DNA from: Laterigemmans sp052161645
GTDB taxonomy: Bacteria > Planctomycetota > Planctomycetia > Pirellulales > Pirellulaceae
NCBI GenBank assembly: GCA_052161645.1
Contig: CP197414.1
DNA: 64,000 bases
Reading direction: 5' to 3' (one strand)
Shown here piece by piece: positions 35,254 to 44,029 of the stretch. Under the pieces are notes generated by a model that made no database searches, was not told the origin of the DNA, and was given only the letters and a program-made list of their open reading frames with translations. Position 1 is the stretch's first letter. Every line of letters begins with the position of its first letter. A program made the position numbers and the translations under genes.

Positions 35254-37278
35254 ATGTCTGAACATCAGCCGTCTACCGATTTCTCCGCTGCAAGCGCGTT
35301 GGCATTGTCCAAACGTGCGCCGGTGATCGTGCGCGACGGTGACGAGGGGCAGCCCGCGGGAAGATTGCGGCCAAAGCGGGCCACACGTCAGAAACAAAGG
35401 CGGCTGTGGCGACTGGGGATGTTGCTGGGGATTGGCTCTTGTTGCTTGTGGCGGGGTGGACAGCCGACCAACGCCCAGCAGCCACCAGCATGGTTCGTCG
35501 AGCAATACCCTGATGCGAAGACTTCCTCGGACCCCCGTCGGCAGCCCGCCACACCGGTCCATCCAAACTCGCCCGCTCAGCCCGGCATGCCCGCTCAGTT
35601 CGGCATGCCCGCTCAGTTCGGCATGCCCGCTCAGTTCGGCATGCCCGCTCAGTTCGGCATGCCCGCTCAGTCCGGCATGCCCGCTCAGTCCGGCATGCCC
35701 GCTCAGCCCGGCATGCCCGCTCAGCCCGGCATGCCCGCTCAGTTCGGCATGCCCGCTCAGTTCGGCATGCCCGCTCAGTCCGGCATGCCCGCTCAGCCGC
35801 GTCAGTTGCCCTCGATCCGAACGCTTCCGCCCAGTCAAGTGCTTCCGAAAGTCAGGCCGCTGCCCCCTGTCAAGCCGCTGGATACCGTTCAGTTTGATAG
35901 CGTGTTGCCGATGAGCAGGGCGATGGGGTTCGCCCCCACGACCACCATCTTGGAGGCTGATTGGAAATCGGTTGCTAACGCGGAAGAAGTGTATGACGAT
36001 CGCTATCCGGTACCTGTGCAACGTCCTTGGATTGAATGGGGGCGGCCTTTTTATGGCAACGGTATGTTGCCGCCGGGTGGAACCATTTTCAGCGAGTTCA
36101 ACCTTACGCATCCTTCATTCTATCTTTACGGTGACTACCGAATGGGAGTCGGTTCCGGAAGAAACGAATTGGGAAGAGCCGACAATTTGGCAGCTCGACT
36201 GAATCTAGAAATGGATTTGGCGATAACCTCGACCGAGCGTTTCCACGCTTTTGTGGGACCACTCAATAACGTTGGCCAGTTTTCTCAAGTTGGGTTGCAA
36301 GATGGAAGGTTAGAGTTTGAACCGGTATTCAATCCCAACCTGGTGACTGGTTTTTTTGAAGGGGACTTGGGATACATGCTGGGAGGGATCTCGGACGTTC
36401 CCGCAGAGTTTGATATGCCGATCGCCGCCGGCTTAATTCCGCTGTTCTACCAAAATGGCATATGGATGGACGATGCGGTCACCGGTATCGCCGTCGCTCA
36501 GAATGCCAAGCACAGCAGGCTGTTGAAGTGGTCGAACTTTGATGCGACGGCATTTGCGATTTTTGACGAATTGAACAGCCCAGCCTTTGGACAGGACAAT
36601 CACGCCGGTCAAGCGTTGGGTACCGCTTGGTTTATCGAAGCCTACGGCGGCTACATTGAGACTGGTTACGCTTATGTTTACGATCGCATAGGGCTGGGCC
36701 GCACCTATCATAACGCCACTGTTTCTTTCACTCGCCGCTATTTTGATCGCATCGGCAACAGCGTGCGGTTGATTGTGAATGCTGGCCAGCAACTGGAGAA
36801 ACCGGATCGCACGGCAGATGGTGGTGTGTTGCTGGTCGAAAGCAACTGGATCACTGCTTCTCCGTTGACCTTTGTTCCCTATTGCAATTTATTTTACGGC
36901 TGGGGCCGCCCGCAATCGCTGGCTCGCAACGGGCTGGCGGGGGGCATTTTGCGAAATGTGGGGATCAATTTTGAGACCGATGGTCTGAATGGATTTCCCA
37001 CGCTCGACCCGACCGCGATTAACACTTTTGGCGGCGCTATCGGGGTGAATTTGATCGGCGCTTCGCTGGAACGGCAACTGGTTTTGGAGGCGGCGATCGT
37101 CCAAGCCTATGGTGCTGCTGCCAACCGAGTCACGTTAGGGAATCAGTACGGTCTCGGTGCGCGATATCAAATGCCATTGTCGCACCGCACGATATTGAGG
37201 TTTGATACCATGATGGGCTGGCGCGAACACGATCGTAACGTTTATGGTGGTCGTGTTGAATTTCGCTACAAATTTTAA
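35254..37278 (+). CDS. Outer-membrane beta-barrel-like protein with PPAWF tag and GMPAQ repeats
   Basis: 674 residues. A long basic leader (about 1-52, RATRQKQRRLWR) precedes a hydrophobic signal core (54-66) with cleavage likely after TNA. PPAWFVE then sits at 77-83, the same motif as in the preceding cytochrome. Residues 110-181 are twelve hexapeptides x-GMPAQ. From about 225 onward the chain shows alternating strands with aromatic-rich turns (EAYGGYIETGYAYVYDRIGL, SVRLIVNAGQQLEKPD, EHDRNVYGGRVEFRYKF) and ends in Phe, typical of outer-membrane barrels. It may be a porin that accompanies the cytochrome. No named family was recognised. Confidence 0.75.
   Translation: MSEHQPSTDFSAASALALSKRAPVIVRDGDEGQPAGRLRPKRATRQKQRRLWRLGMLLGIGSCCLWRGGQPTNAQQPPAWFVEQYPDAKTSSDPRRQPATPVHPNSPAQPGMPAQFGMPAQFGMPAQFGMPAQFGMPAQSGMPAQSGMPAQPGMPAQPGMPAQFGMPAQFGMPAQSGMPAQPRQLPSIRTLPPSQVLPKVRPLPPVKPLDTVQFDSVLPMSRAMGFAPTTTILEADWKSVANAEEVYDDRYPVPVQRPWIEWGRPFYGNGMLPPGGTIFSEFNLTHPSFYLYGDYRMGVGSGRNELGRADNLAARLNLEMDLAITSTERFHAFVGPLNNVGQFSQVGLQDGRLEFEPVFNPNLVTGFFEGDLGYMLGGISDVPAEFDMPIAAGLIPLFYQNGIWMDDAVTGIAVAQNAKHSRLLKWSNFDATAFAIFDELNSPAFGQDNHAGQALGTAWFIEAYGGYIETGYAYVYDRIGLGRTYHNATVSFTRRYFDRIGNSVRLIVNAGQQLEKPDRTADGGVLLVESNWITASPLTFVPYCNLFYGWGRPQSLARNGLAGGILRNVGINFETDGLNGFPTLDPTAINTFGGAIGVNLIGASLERQLVLEAAIVQAYGAAANRVTLGNQYGLGARYQMPLSHRTILRFDTMMGWREHDRNVYGGRVEFRYKF
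35581..35796 (+). repeat. Twelve-copy 18-base minisatellite
   Basis: Twelve tandem 18-base units of the type YYCGGCATGCCCGCTCAG encode (P/F/S)GMPAQ. Variation is limited to the first codon (CCC, TTC or TCC), so copies are homogenised or recent. The unit keeps the frame, so copy-number change would lengthen or shorten the linker without a frameshift. Confidence 0.95.
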
Positions 37279-37657
37279 CTGCCTGTCCACGCGATGTCGC
37301 CTGCCGTTTCGGTCTTTCGGGGCGTTCGCCGGAGGTTCTTGTACCTGTTCATCCTGCGGAATCCCGTGAAAAGCCATCTTTTGCACACCAGCGACATTTT
37401 CCTCGTGCTAACGTTTTTTTGAATGACGCCATGTAAGTTATTTCCCGACGGAGTCTTACCTGACGTTTACTAGGATGGCTAAGAGTTTACGTAGCTGGCA
37501 TGGCTGCCCCGCTTGCCTGTTATGAATTTTCGAGCGGAAATGATTGCGTATGATTAGTCTGCATATTTCCCGTTTAACGGTTATGCGGATGTTGTGTGTG
37601 ATCATTGCCCTCACCAATTACCAAATTTAATAGTCCAAACCCCTAGGGGCAAAATCG
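37279..37657. other. Intergenic region between barrel gene and HD-GYP regulator
   Basis: About 380 bases. The minus strand has a short frame (37135-37386) overlapping the end of the barrel gene; it is not convincing. No riboswitch-like fold, RNA gene or strong promoter was recognised. Confidence 0.45.
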
Positions 37658-38845
37658 GTGGATATTTCCAAGCATTCCGAGAAACGAATTCTCGTTGTTG
37701 ATGACGATCGTGCCATTCGCCGCGTTGCCAGCAAAATCCTAGGTGAGCATTTTCAGCTCTCGGAGCTTTCCGACGGGATCGATCTTTTCGAGCGGTTCAT
37801 GGAATTTCGTCCGGACATTGTTTTGCTCGATATTGAGATGCCTGGACCTGATGGGTTTTCACTCTGTCGCAGGTTAAAGACGATTCCCGCCGCTCAGCAG
37901 TCACAGGTCATCATTATCTCGGGACGCGACACCACCAATGATCTGCGGTTGGCTTACGAGCAAGGTGCCGACGATTATCTGCTCAAGCCTGTTTCCGCTG
38001 CCGTTCTGCTGGCCCGTGTGCAACTCCATTGCAATTTACTCGATGCTCGCAAAGCGGCTAACAGTTTCTCGAATGAGTTGGCGGAGACCGATTCATTAGT
38101 CGCGGAGATCATGGCGAACCGTCGTGATGAGCAACGTTCGATTCAAGATGCCTCGATCTTTCTGCTCGCCAAAGTTGCCGAAACACGCGATACCGATACC
38201 GGCAACCATTTGATGCGAATCAGTCAGTACTGCACCGTGCTGGCCGCCGCCTTGGTTGATCATGCTGATAAGCATTATCGCATTACTTATGAGGAGAGCC
38301 TGGCGATCGGTCGGTTGAGTATTTTGCACGATATTGGCAAAGTGGGAATTCCTGATGCCGTGTTGTTGAAGCCTGGTAAATTGACGGCTGAGGAATGGAC
38401 ATGCATGAAACGTCATACCGAAATTGGATCGCAAATTTTAGGTGAGGCGGTGAGGCATTTTCCGCTGACCCATTTTCTGCGTTGCGGCGCGGTGATTGCC
38501 AAATATCATCATGAGCGTTGGGATGGGACTGGCTATCCGACTGGACTGGCTGGCCATGCGATTCCGTTGCCAGCTCGAATTGTCGCGGTCGCTGACGTGT
38601 TCGATGCGTTGACCAGTGACCGACCCTATCGTACCGCTTGGACTTCGGACCAAGCCAGAGATGAAATCATCAATGGGCGCGGCTCCCATTTTGATCCTGT
38701 GATCGCCGATGTGTTCCTCGATCACTATGAGGAATTCTGTCGGATTCAAAAAGCGTTTGCCGAGCCTTGTGTGTCGGGTAAATCATTCTTTCCAACGTTC
38801 CAGGAACCATTGTTGGCGAGTTGCCTAACGCCCGCCATGCAGTGA
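37658..38845 (+). CDS. Response regulator with HD-GYP phosphodiesterase output
   Basis: Predicted to hydrolyse cyclic-di-GMP under phosphorylation control. 395 residues from a GTG start with AGGGG upstream. Receiver domain at about 9-125: VVDDD pocket, phosphoacceptor Asp58 (IVLLDIEMPGPDG), Ser88 and Lys110 (DYLLKP). A linker helix is followed by the HD-GYP domain: DTDTGNHLMRIS, His224-Asp225 (ILHDIGKVGIPD), KRHTEIG, YHHERWDGTGYP (283-294) and VADVFDALTSDRPYR. All metal-ligand and GYP residues are kept, so it should be active. No kinase gene is adjacent. Confidence 0.95.
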   Translation: MDISKHSEKRILVVDDDRAIRRVASKILGEHFQLSELSDGIDLFERFMEFRPDIVLLDIEMPGPDGFSLCRRLKTIPAAQQSQVIIISGRDTTNDLRLAYEQGADDYLLKPVSAAVLLARVQLHCNLLDARKAANSFSNELAETDSLVAEIMANRRDEQRSIQDASIFLLAKVAETRDTDTGNHLMRISQYCTVLAAALVDHADKHYRITYEESLAIGRLSILHDIGKVGIPDAVLLKPGKLTAEEWTCMKRHTEIGSQILGEAVRHFPLTHFLRCGAVIAKYHHERWDGTGYPTGLAGHAIPLPARIVAVADVFDALTSDRPYRTAWTSDQARDEIINGRGSHFDPVIADVFLDHYEEFCRIQKAFAEPCVSGKSFFPTFQEPLLASCLTPAMQ

Positions 38846-38890
38846 GTCTGGCTGGGGATACTGAGTCCAATTGGGGATAGCGTTTGATAG

Positions 38891-39514
38891 CTAACCGTCC
38901 AGGTTGGCACTTGTTCCCCATTCGCCAGCGAACACCAGCTCGCTGAGCGGCAAGCGGACTCTGGTTTGGTTATCGCGCGCGGCAAGTGGATCGTCACTGG
39001 CCGCGGGACGTTCGTCGGGGTAACCGATGGCGATCGCAGTTTGCGGCTCGAATCCTGTGGGGATTTTGTAAGCCGAGCGGACTTGGCTGAGATTGATTCC
39101 TGCCATTTGGTGGGCTTGCAATCCCTCAGCTGTTGCTTGCAGAGCGAGGCTGGTGGTGGCCCCCCCCAAGTCATGAAGGGCCACGCGGTTGGGTTTGCCG
39201 TTCTGGCGAAAGGTGGTTCGCGTCACCGTCAGCAGTATCACACCCGCGTTTGCCGCCCAAACTCGATTGGCATCCAAGAGGCAGGCCAACGCTTGCTGGA
39301 ATTCCCCAAGATTCTCGCGTTTGGCCAGTAGAAATGACCAGGGTTGGTCGTTGTAGCTGCTGGCCGCCCAGCGTGCCGCCTCGAGGCACCGCGTCAATTT
39401 CTCCTGTTCCACGATTTGCGGGAGGAAACGATAGGGACTCCAACGCTGGCCGATTGTCGGCAAGATGTTAGCCGACGCGTCGCCGGGGGGCAAAGAGGAT
39501 GCTTGATTAGCCAT
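38891..39514 (-). CDS. Nitroreductase-family FMN oxidoreductase
   Basis: 207 residues. FMN-binding signatures are RWSPYRFLPQ near the N-terminus, ARWAASSYNDQPWSFLLA, and DLGGATTSLALQATAEGL with FEPQTAIAIGYPD in the second half. The reduced flavin is expected to reduce nitro compounds, quinones or similar acceptors, or to act in another flavin reaction; the sequence does not say which. It is slightly longer than minimal members by a polar N-terminal tail and a C-terminal extension. Divergent from the MFS gene. Confidence 0.88.
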   Translation of the reverse strand: MANQASSLPPGDASANILPTIGQRWSPYRFLPQIVEQEKLTRCLEAARWAASSYNDQPWSFLLAKRENLGEFQQALACLLDANRVWAANAGVILLTVTRTTFRQNGKPNRVALHDLGGATTSLALQATAEGLQAHQMAGINLSQVRSAYKIPTGFEPQTAIAIGYPDERPAASDDPLAARDNQTRVRLPLSELVFAGEWGTSANLDG

Positions 39515-39643
39515 CAGTTGTTCAGGTCCGATGTGTGTGATGTGAGCTATTGGACTGTGCCGGCAGGCTTCGCCCAGCCGTGATTATGGGACAGCTCAGT
39601 GGGCGGCTAGGGCAAATGATTGAAAACGAATCGCTTAGCATCG

Positions 39644-39673
39644 TTTACACTGGGGCCCAGGGACAACTATACT
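39644..39673 (+). promoter_or_regulatory. Sigma-70-type promoter candidate for MFS gene
   Basis: TTTACA (39644-39649), 18 bases, TATACT (39668-39673); each hexamer matches the E. coli consensus at five of six positions. It lies 94 bases before the chosen ATG. Confidence 0.45.
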
Positions 39674-39766
39674 CCCACTGCAAGTACTTTAACGGCAACC
39701 CCAGCACCGTATCGGGATTGGCCGCTCCGTTCGCAATCACTTAATGACTTTTTGGTGGAGTTCAAA

Positions 39767-41362
39767 ATGGACGTTCCATTCGCCCGCACTAGGCTGATGT
39801 GGGCCAGCTTCCTGACGCTGGTCGCGTCGGGCGTCGGTTTCGCCACTCGAACCGCAGCGGGCGGGGCTTGGGAAAGCGAATTTGGTCTTGAGGGTGGTCA
39901 ATTTGGCCAGATTCTCGGGGCTGGCTTTCTCGGTTTCGGCTTGATGATCTTTTTCGGCGGCATTTTAGTCGAGAGGTTTGGCTATAAGCGTCTGTTGGTG
40001 TTGGCTTTTTTGTTGCACTTGTTCAGCGGTCTGATGTTATTCGCCGCCAGCCCAATGTTTGCGATTTGGCGAGAGTCGAACCCCGAGACTGCCACGGCAA
40101 ACGTCTTCAGTTTGTTGTTTTGGAGTGCCTTTGTTTTCTCCATCTGCCAGGGGCTATACGAGGCGGTCATTAACCCCTTGATCGCCCAGCTTTATCCTGA
40201 TGCGAAAACGCATTACTTGAATATTTTGCACGCCGGCTGGCCCGCCGGGATGATTATTGGCGGCGTTTTCGCAGCTGGTTTTCTGGGGGATGACGCCTGG
40301 TTTGTGCCCTTGGCTTGGCAAGTATCGCTGGCCTTCTTTGTGGTCTTCGTATTGATTTACGGCATCATGGCGTTGCCTGTGAAATTTCCGCCAACGATGG
40401 GCGAATCAAGCAAAGAGGGTTTCTCGGTTGTCTTTTCTTGCTTTGCGTCCATTCCCTTCTTGGTCTTGATCGTCCTGCACGCTTTGATCGGCTACATGGA
40501 ATTAGGGGTCGATTCTTGGATGGCAAAATTGATGGAAAACTTTTTGCCGAACGCTATCTTGGTGTTGGTCTACACCTCGGCCCTGATGTTTATCTTGCGG
40601 TTTTTTGCGGGGCCAATCGTGCACCGCTTGAATCCGATCGGACTGTTGTTGGCCAGCTCGGTGATCGCTTGCCTGGGATTGATTTGGTTGAGTTCACCGA
40701 TTCAAACCGTATTCATGATTTTCGTGGCAGCTACCTTCTATAGCCTGGGCAAAGCTTTCCTGTGGCCGACCATGTTGGGAGTTGCCGGCGAACGCTATCC
40801 GAAAAGTGGCTCGGTCGCGATGGGCGCGCTTGGTGCCGCTGGGATGTTGACGGTTGGCCAAATTGCGGGGCCTCGCATTGGTACTCAGCAAGGTTACGCG
40901 ATGTCGGAGCGGCTGAAAACAGAAGCTCCGGAAACGTTTGAGCGTTACGCGAAGGATGCTCCCGAAGTGGCTTGGGGTTACGAGTACCAGCCAATTATCC
41001 CAGAACGCCTATCGGCCGCAAACTCGATCGATGTGTTGCCAGGTGGAGAACTGTCCAGCCTGAAGCCGATCGAGGAAGCAAAGCTGATTGACCCCGAAGT
41101 CAAAACAGTATTGCTCGCTTCGGCCGCTGAGGATGTGCCCAAGGTTCAAGAGGCCAATATCTATGGCGGCCGTCAGGCCCTCTGGTGGACGGCCATTATC
41201 CCGGCTGCAATGTCGGTCGGCTTTTTGGGGCTATTCATTTATTACGCGCTGATTGGCGGCTACAAACCAGTTGACATTTACGACTCGGCCGCTCACGCAG
41301 GTCCCTCGCCGCCCGATTCTGGCGAGGATCACCCCGAGGAAGTCGAGGCTACCGCGTACTAG
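39767..41362 (+). CDS. Major facilitator superfamily transporter
   Basis: 531 residues from ATG 39767 (MDVPFARTRLMWASF), seven bases after GGAG; the frame is open 49 codons further but the extra part is polar and lies over the promoter. Twelve hydrophobic segments are seen. The loop after TM2 carries ERFGYKRLL, a variant of the MFS motif A. Between TM11 and TM12 there is an unusual soluble insert of about 120 residues (about 370-490, SERLKTEAPETFERYAKD through VPKVQEANIYGG) before the final TM. Substrate unknown; related planctomycete proteins are annotated only as MFS. Confidence 0.85.
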   Translation: MDVPFARTRLMWASFLTLVASGVGFATRTAAGGAWESEFGLEGGQFGQILGAGFLGFGLMIFFGGILVERFGYKRLLVLAFLLHLFSGLMLFAASPMFAIWRESNPETATANVFSLLFWSAFVFSICQGLYEAVINPLIAQLYPDAKTHYLNILHAGWPAGMIIGGVFAAGFLGDDAWFVPLAWQVSLAFFVVFVLIYGIMALPVKFPPTMGESSKEGFSVVFSCFASIPFLVLIVLHALIGYMELGVDSWMAKLMENFLPNAILVLVYTSALMFILRFFAGPIVHRLNPIGLLLASSVIACLGLIWLSSPIQTVFMIFVAATFYSLGKAFLWPTMLGVAGERYPKSGSVAMGALGAAGMLTVGQIAGPRIGTQQGYAMSERLKTEAPETFERYAKDAPEVAWGYEYQPIIPERLSAANSIDVLPGGELSSLKPIEEAKLIDPEVKTVLLASAAEDVPKVQEANIYGGRQALWWTAIIPAAMSVGFLGLFIYYALIGGYKPVDIYDSAAHAGPSPPDSGEDHPEEVEATAY

Positions 41363-41378
41363 TTTCCCGTTTGCCACA

Positions 41379-41501
41379 CGACCGCCTCGCGGTCGGTTGG
41401 ATGGTTGGTTTCGTGTCGCCGCGGTGTAAACACTCCGCGGCCCATTGCTCGCTCGCTATAATCGATCGATCGTGATGCCCCTCACTGTTGTCGGTGAGGG
41501 G
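41379..41501 (+). other. Three consecutive hairpins upstream of glutathione peroxidase gene
   Basis: CGACCGC/GCGGTCG with a CTC loop (41379-41395); GCCGCGG..CCGCGGC enclosing GTGT-AA-ACAC (41418-41441); CCCCTCAC/GTGAGGGG with an 8-base loop (41478-41501). None has a T-run. A perfect TATAAT lies at 41457-41462 between the second and third, so the third could be in the 5' leader of the peroxidase transcript and the first two may end the MFS transcript. Confidence 0.45.
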
Positions 41502-41627
41502 TATTCAAGAACTTACGCGAAAGTCGCAGTCGAAAACTCCAGAGCATTGCCTCCGGCGGTAAGACGACTGCTGATTTTCGTCAGGTTCAAAATGAAACAC
41601 CCTTTCCCAAGATTTGAGGTTACTACG

Positions 41628-42191
41628 ATGAAATTGGCCGTTTACTTATTGGTTGGGGCTTTGGCGATGACAGCAGCGTCGAGCTATGCGGCGGACTCGG
41701 ATGATCACGAGTGCGCGCTGAATTTCAAAATGAACACGATTGACGGCAAGGAAGTCGATCTGGAACAGTACGAAGGCAAAGTGGTGCTGATCGTCAATGT
41801 TGCCAGCAAGTGCGGGCTGACCCGGCAATACGAAGGTTTGCAAGAGTTGTACACGACCTACAAGGACAAAGATTTTGTCATTCTTGCTTTCCCTTGCAAC
41901 CAATTTGGTGGACAAGAGCCGGGCACCGAAGAGGAAATTAAGGAGTTTTGCACCTCCAAGTATTCCGTGACATTCCCGATGTTCGCGAAGATCGACGTGA
42001 ATGGCGATACGGCAACTCCGCTGTACAAGTATCTCACTTCAAAGGACGCGAAGCCCGCCGGGCAAGGCAAAATCACTTGGAATTTTGAGAAATTTTTGAT
42101 CGATCGCGACGGCCAATTGGTTGGGCGTTTCAGCCCCAGGACTGCGCCCTCTGACGCTACTTTGATTAAAGCTATCGAGGCTGAACTCTAG
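41628..42191 (+). CDS. Exported glutathione peroxidase-family thiol peroxidase
   Basis: Reduces peroxides outside the cytoplasm. 187 residues from ATG 41628 (MKLAVYLLVGALAM), with GAGG nine bases upstream, giving a signal peptide that ends near SYA-AD; the open frame upstream adds 61 polar residues and is unlikely. Catalytic tetrad: Cys in NVASKCGLT (not selenocysteine), Gln in FPCNQFGGQEPGT, Trp and Asn in WNFEKFLID. A second Cys (EEIKEFCTSKYSVTFPMF) could resolve it as in thioredoxin-dependent members. Confidence 0.94.
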   Translation: MKLAVYLLVGALAMTAASSYAADSDDHECALNFKMNTIDGKEVDLEQYEGKVVLIVNVASKCGLTRQYEGLQELYTTYKDKDFVILAFPCNQFGGQEPGTEEEIKEFCTSKYSVTFPMFAKIDVNGDTATPLYKYLTSKDAKPAGQGKITWNFEKFLIDRDGQLVGRFSPRTAPSDATLIKAIEAEL

Positions 42192-42291
42192 GCACTCGCT
42201 CTTCCCGTGCTGCTTCTTTGACGCCTGTTTCTCGGTTTCCATATCGTGAAACAGGCCCAGGTGCGACGCTCGTTTTTCGGAATCGCTGATC

Positions 42292-43203
42292 ATGAACCAC
42301 GCTTCGTTATCCCTGCCCGCTTGGACTTTGTTGTTTGGTATGGCACTGGGCTTGGGAACATCCTCGCTCCACGCTGCCGAGCCGTTGCTTAAGCAGGGAG
42401 ATCGTTTGGCCTTGATCGGCGGTACCTTGGTGGAGTCATTACAATTTCAGGGCGATTGCGAAGCCTCGCTCGCGCTTGCGCGCCCCGAATTGCGAGTCCC
42501 TTTTCGGAACTTAGGATGGTCGGGTGACGATGCCAGCGGTACCGCACGGCGTGTGTTTGGCTCGACCGCTGACGGCTACGCCAGGTTATTTGCTGATGTG
42601 AGCAAAGCGGATCCGACGGTGGCCTTGATTGGTTATGGTTGGGCGGAAGCGAGCCAAGGTGAGGGCGGCGTGGCGGCTTTCAAACCGGCCCTGTTGCGGC
42701 TCGGCAAGGATTTGCAAGAGAGGCAAATTCGTTTGGTCTTCTTGCAACCCTTTGAGCTGCCCGGTGTGCGCACCCCAGGTTACGCGGATCACATGCGAAG
42801 CTGTCGGCAAATCGTTGCTGAAGTGGCAGCCGAATTGAAGGCTGCGGTACTCGATTCAGGCCGCTCACTGACTGAGGATGCCTTTGATCAGGCCGGTTTG
42901 AGGCTGAGTGTGGCGGGCAAACGTAAGTTCGGTCAAACATTGGCCGCCGATTTGTTGGGGCAACCGGTTATTGTGATCCAAGCGGCTGCCGAGCAACCTG
43001 GCTATCTGGCTTTGTCCGAGCAAGTGGCCGCCAAGAATGCCTTGTTTTTTCATCGACACCGGCCCATGAATGAGACTTACTTGTTCCTCTTCCGCAAGCA
43101 CGAACAAGGAAATAACGCACCTGAGGTCGCTAGTTTTGAGCCACTGGTGGAATCGGCCGAGCAAGCGATTTGGAACAGCGCCCAGCAAGCCAGCAAACGC
43201 TAG
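42292..43203 (+). CDS. SGNH-hydrolase-like secreted protein
   Basis: 303 residues with a signal peptide (about 1-28, SLHA-AE). The order of motifs follows SGNH hydrolases of planctomycetes: GDRLALIGGTLVESLQ (block I, but without the GDS serine), FRNLGWSGDDASG (Gly block), VALIGYGWAEASQGEGG (Asn block, here degenerate), and a C-terminal FHRHRPMNETYLFLFRKHEQ. The missing nucleophile means esterase activity is doubtful. Homologues often precede haem-binding domains; this one ends without any. It lies 100 bases after the peroxidase gene. Confidence 0.7.
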   Translation: MNHASLSLPAWTLLFGMALGLGTSSLHAAEPLLKQGDRLALIGGTLVESLQFQGDCEASLALARPELRVPFRNLGWSGDDASGTARRVFGSTADGYARLFADVSKADPTVALIGYGWAEASQGEGGVAAFKPALLRLGKDLQERQIRLVFLQPFELPGVRTPGYADHMRSCRQIVAEVAAELKAAVLDSGRSLTEDAFDQAGLRLSVAGKRKFGQTLAADLLGQPVIVIQAAAEQPGYLALSEQVAAKNALFFHRHRPMNETYLFLFRKHEQGNNAPEVASFEPLVESAEQAIWNSAQQASKR

Positions 43204-43245
43204 TCGGCCAGCCTAATGTTTACGTGGTGATCGTGTTTTGGGTGT

Positions 43246-44004
43246 GTGGTGTTTTTGAATAAGCTAAAGCAGGTCGTTGAGTCGTCAGAGACCAAAGCGG
43301 GACGCACGTTCGACTTGGTCATACAGTCGTTCATCGTACTGTCCTTGTTGGCTTATTCTTTGGAGACGCTGCCCAATCTCACCGCGGGCACAGTGAAGCT
43401 GCTTAACGCGTTGGAGGTGATTTTCGTAATCGCTTTCTCACTGGAATACGGTTTGAGATTCCTGGTCGCCGATCGCAAATTGGCATTCGCCACCAGTTTT
43501 TTTGGCGTGATCGATCTGCTGGCAATTCTGCCCTTTTTTCTCTCCTTTGGGTTTGATCTCTACTCGATTCGTGCGTTGCGGCTGCTGCGGCTATTCCGGG
43601 TATTAAAGCTGGCCCGGTACAGCACGGCGATTCAGCGTTTCCATAACGCGCTGGTTATTGCCCGCGAGGAAATCGTGCTGTTTCTGTGCGTGACGGGGAT
43701 TCTCATGTACCTCTCGGCGGTCGGTATCTACCAGTTTGAAAACGAAGCTCAGCCGGAAGCGTTCTCGTCAGTCTTCCACAGCTTGTGGTGGTCGGTCGCG
43801 ACGTTGACCACGGTGGGATATGGAGATGTCTATCCAGTTACCGTGGGAGGCCGGTTGTTTACTTTTGCGATTCTGTTGATCGGTCTGGGGGTCGTCTCTG
43901 TGCCCGCGGGCTTAGTCGCCTCGGCGCTCTCGCGAGCACGTCAGCAAGAGGAAGCGGATAAAGCGGAGCATGAGGGAAGTATGGCCGACGGCGAAGGGAT
44001 CTGA
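43246..44004 (+). CDS. Voltage-gated-type potassium channel
   Basis: 252 residues. Six TM segments: S1 about 22-42, S2 about 55-75, S3 about 84-104, S4 about 109-124 with regularly spaced arginines (RALRLLRLFRVLKLAR), S5 about 141-162, pore and S6 about 175-225. The selectivity filter is canonical TVGYGD at 189-194. The cytoplasmic tail is short and charged. Start is GTG 43246; TTG 43255 is also possible. It presumably conducts K+ out under depolarisation. Confidence 0.92.
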   Translation: MVFLNKLKQVVESSETKAGRTFDLVIQSFIVLSLLAYSLETLPNLTAGTVKLLNALEVIFVIAFSLEYGLRFLVADRKLAFATSFFGVIDLLAILPFFLSFGFDLYSIRALRLLRLFRVLKLARYSTAIQRFHNALVIAREEIVLFLCVTGILMYLSAVGIYQFENEAQPEAFSSVFHSLWWSVATLTTVGYGDVYPVTVGGRLFTFAILLIGLGVVSVPAGLVASALSRARQQEEADKAEHEGSMADGEGI

Positions 44005-44029
44005 TGATTGTTCAGGAAAGTTGATCCGT

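Noticed and set aside
35245..36111. 288-codon minus-strand frame with LSGHA repeats
   Set aside because: It is the reverse reading of the GMPAQ minisatellite in the barrel gene. No start site or family features.
37279..37657. Possible c-di-GMP riboswitch before the HD-GYP gene
   Set aside because: The gene product would make this attractive, but I could not find the conserved GEMM core or tetraloop receptor sequence.
38746..39174. 142-codon minus-strand frame near the nitroreductase
   Set aside because: It is a shifted reading of the nitroreductase gene, which has clear FMN-binding motifs.
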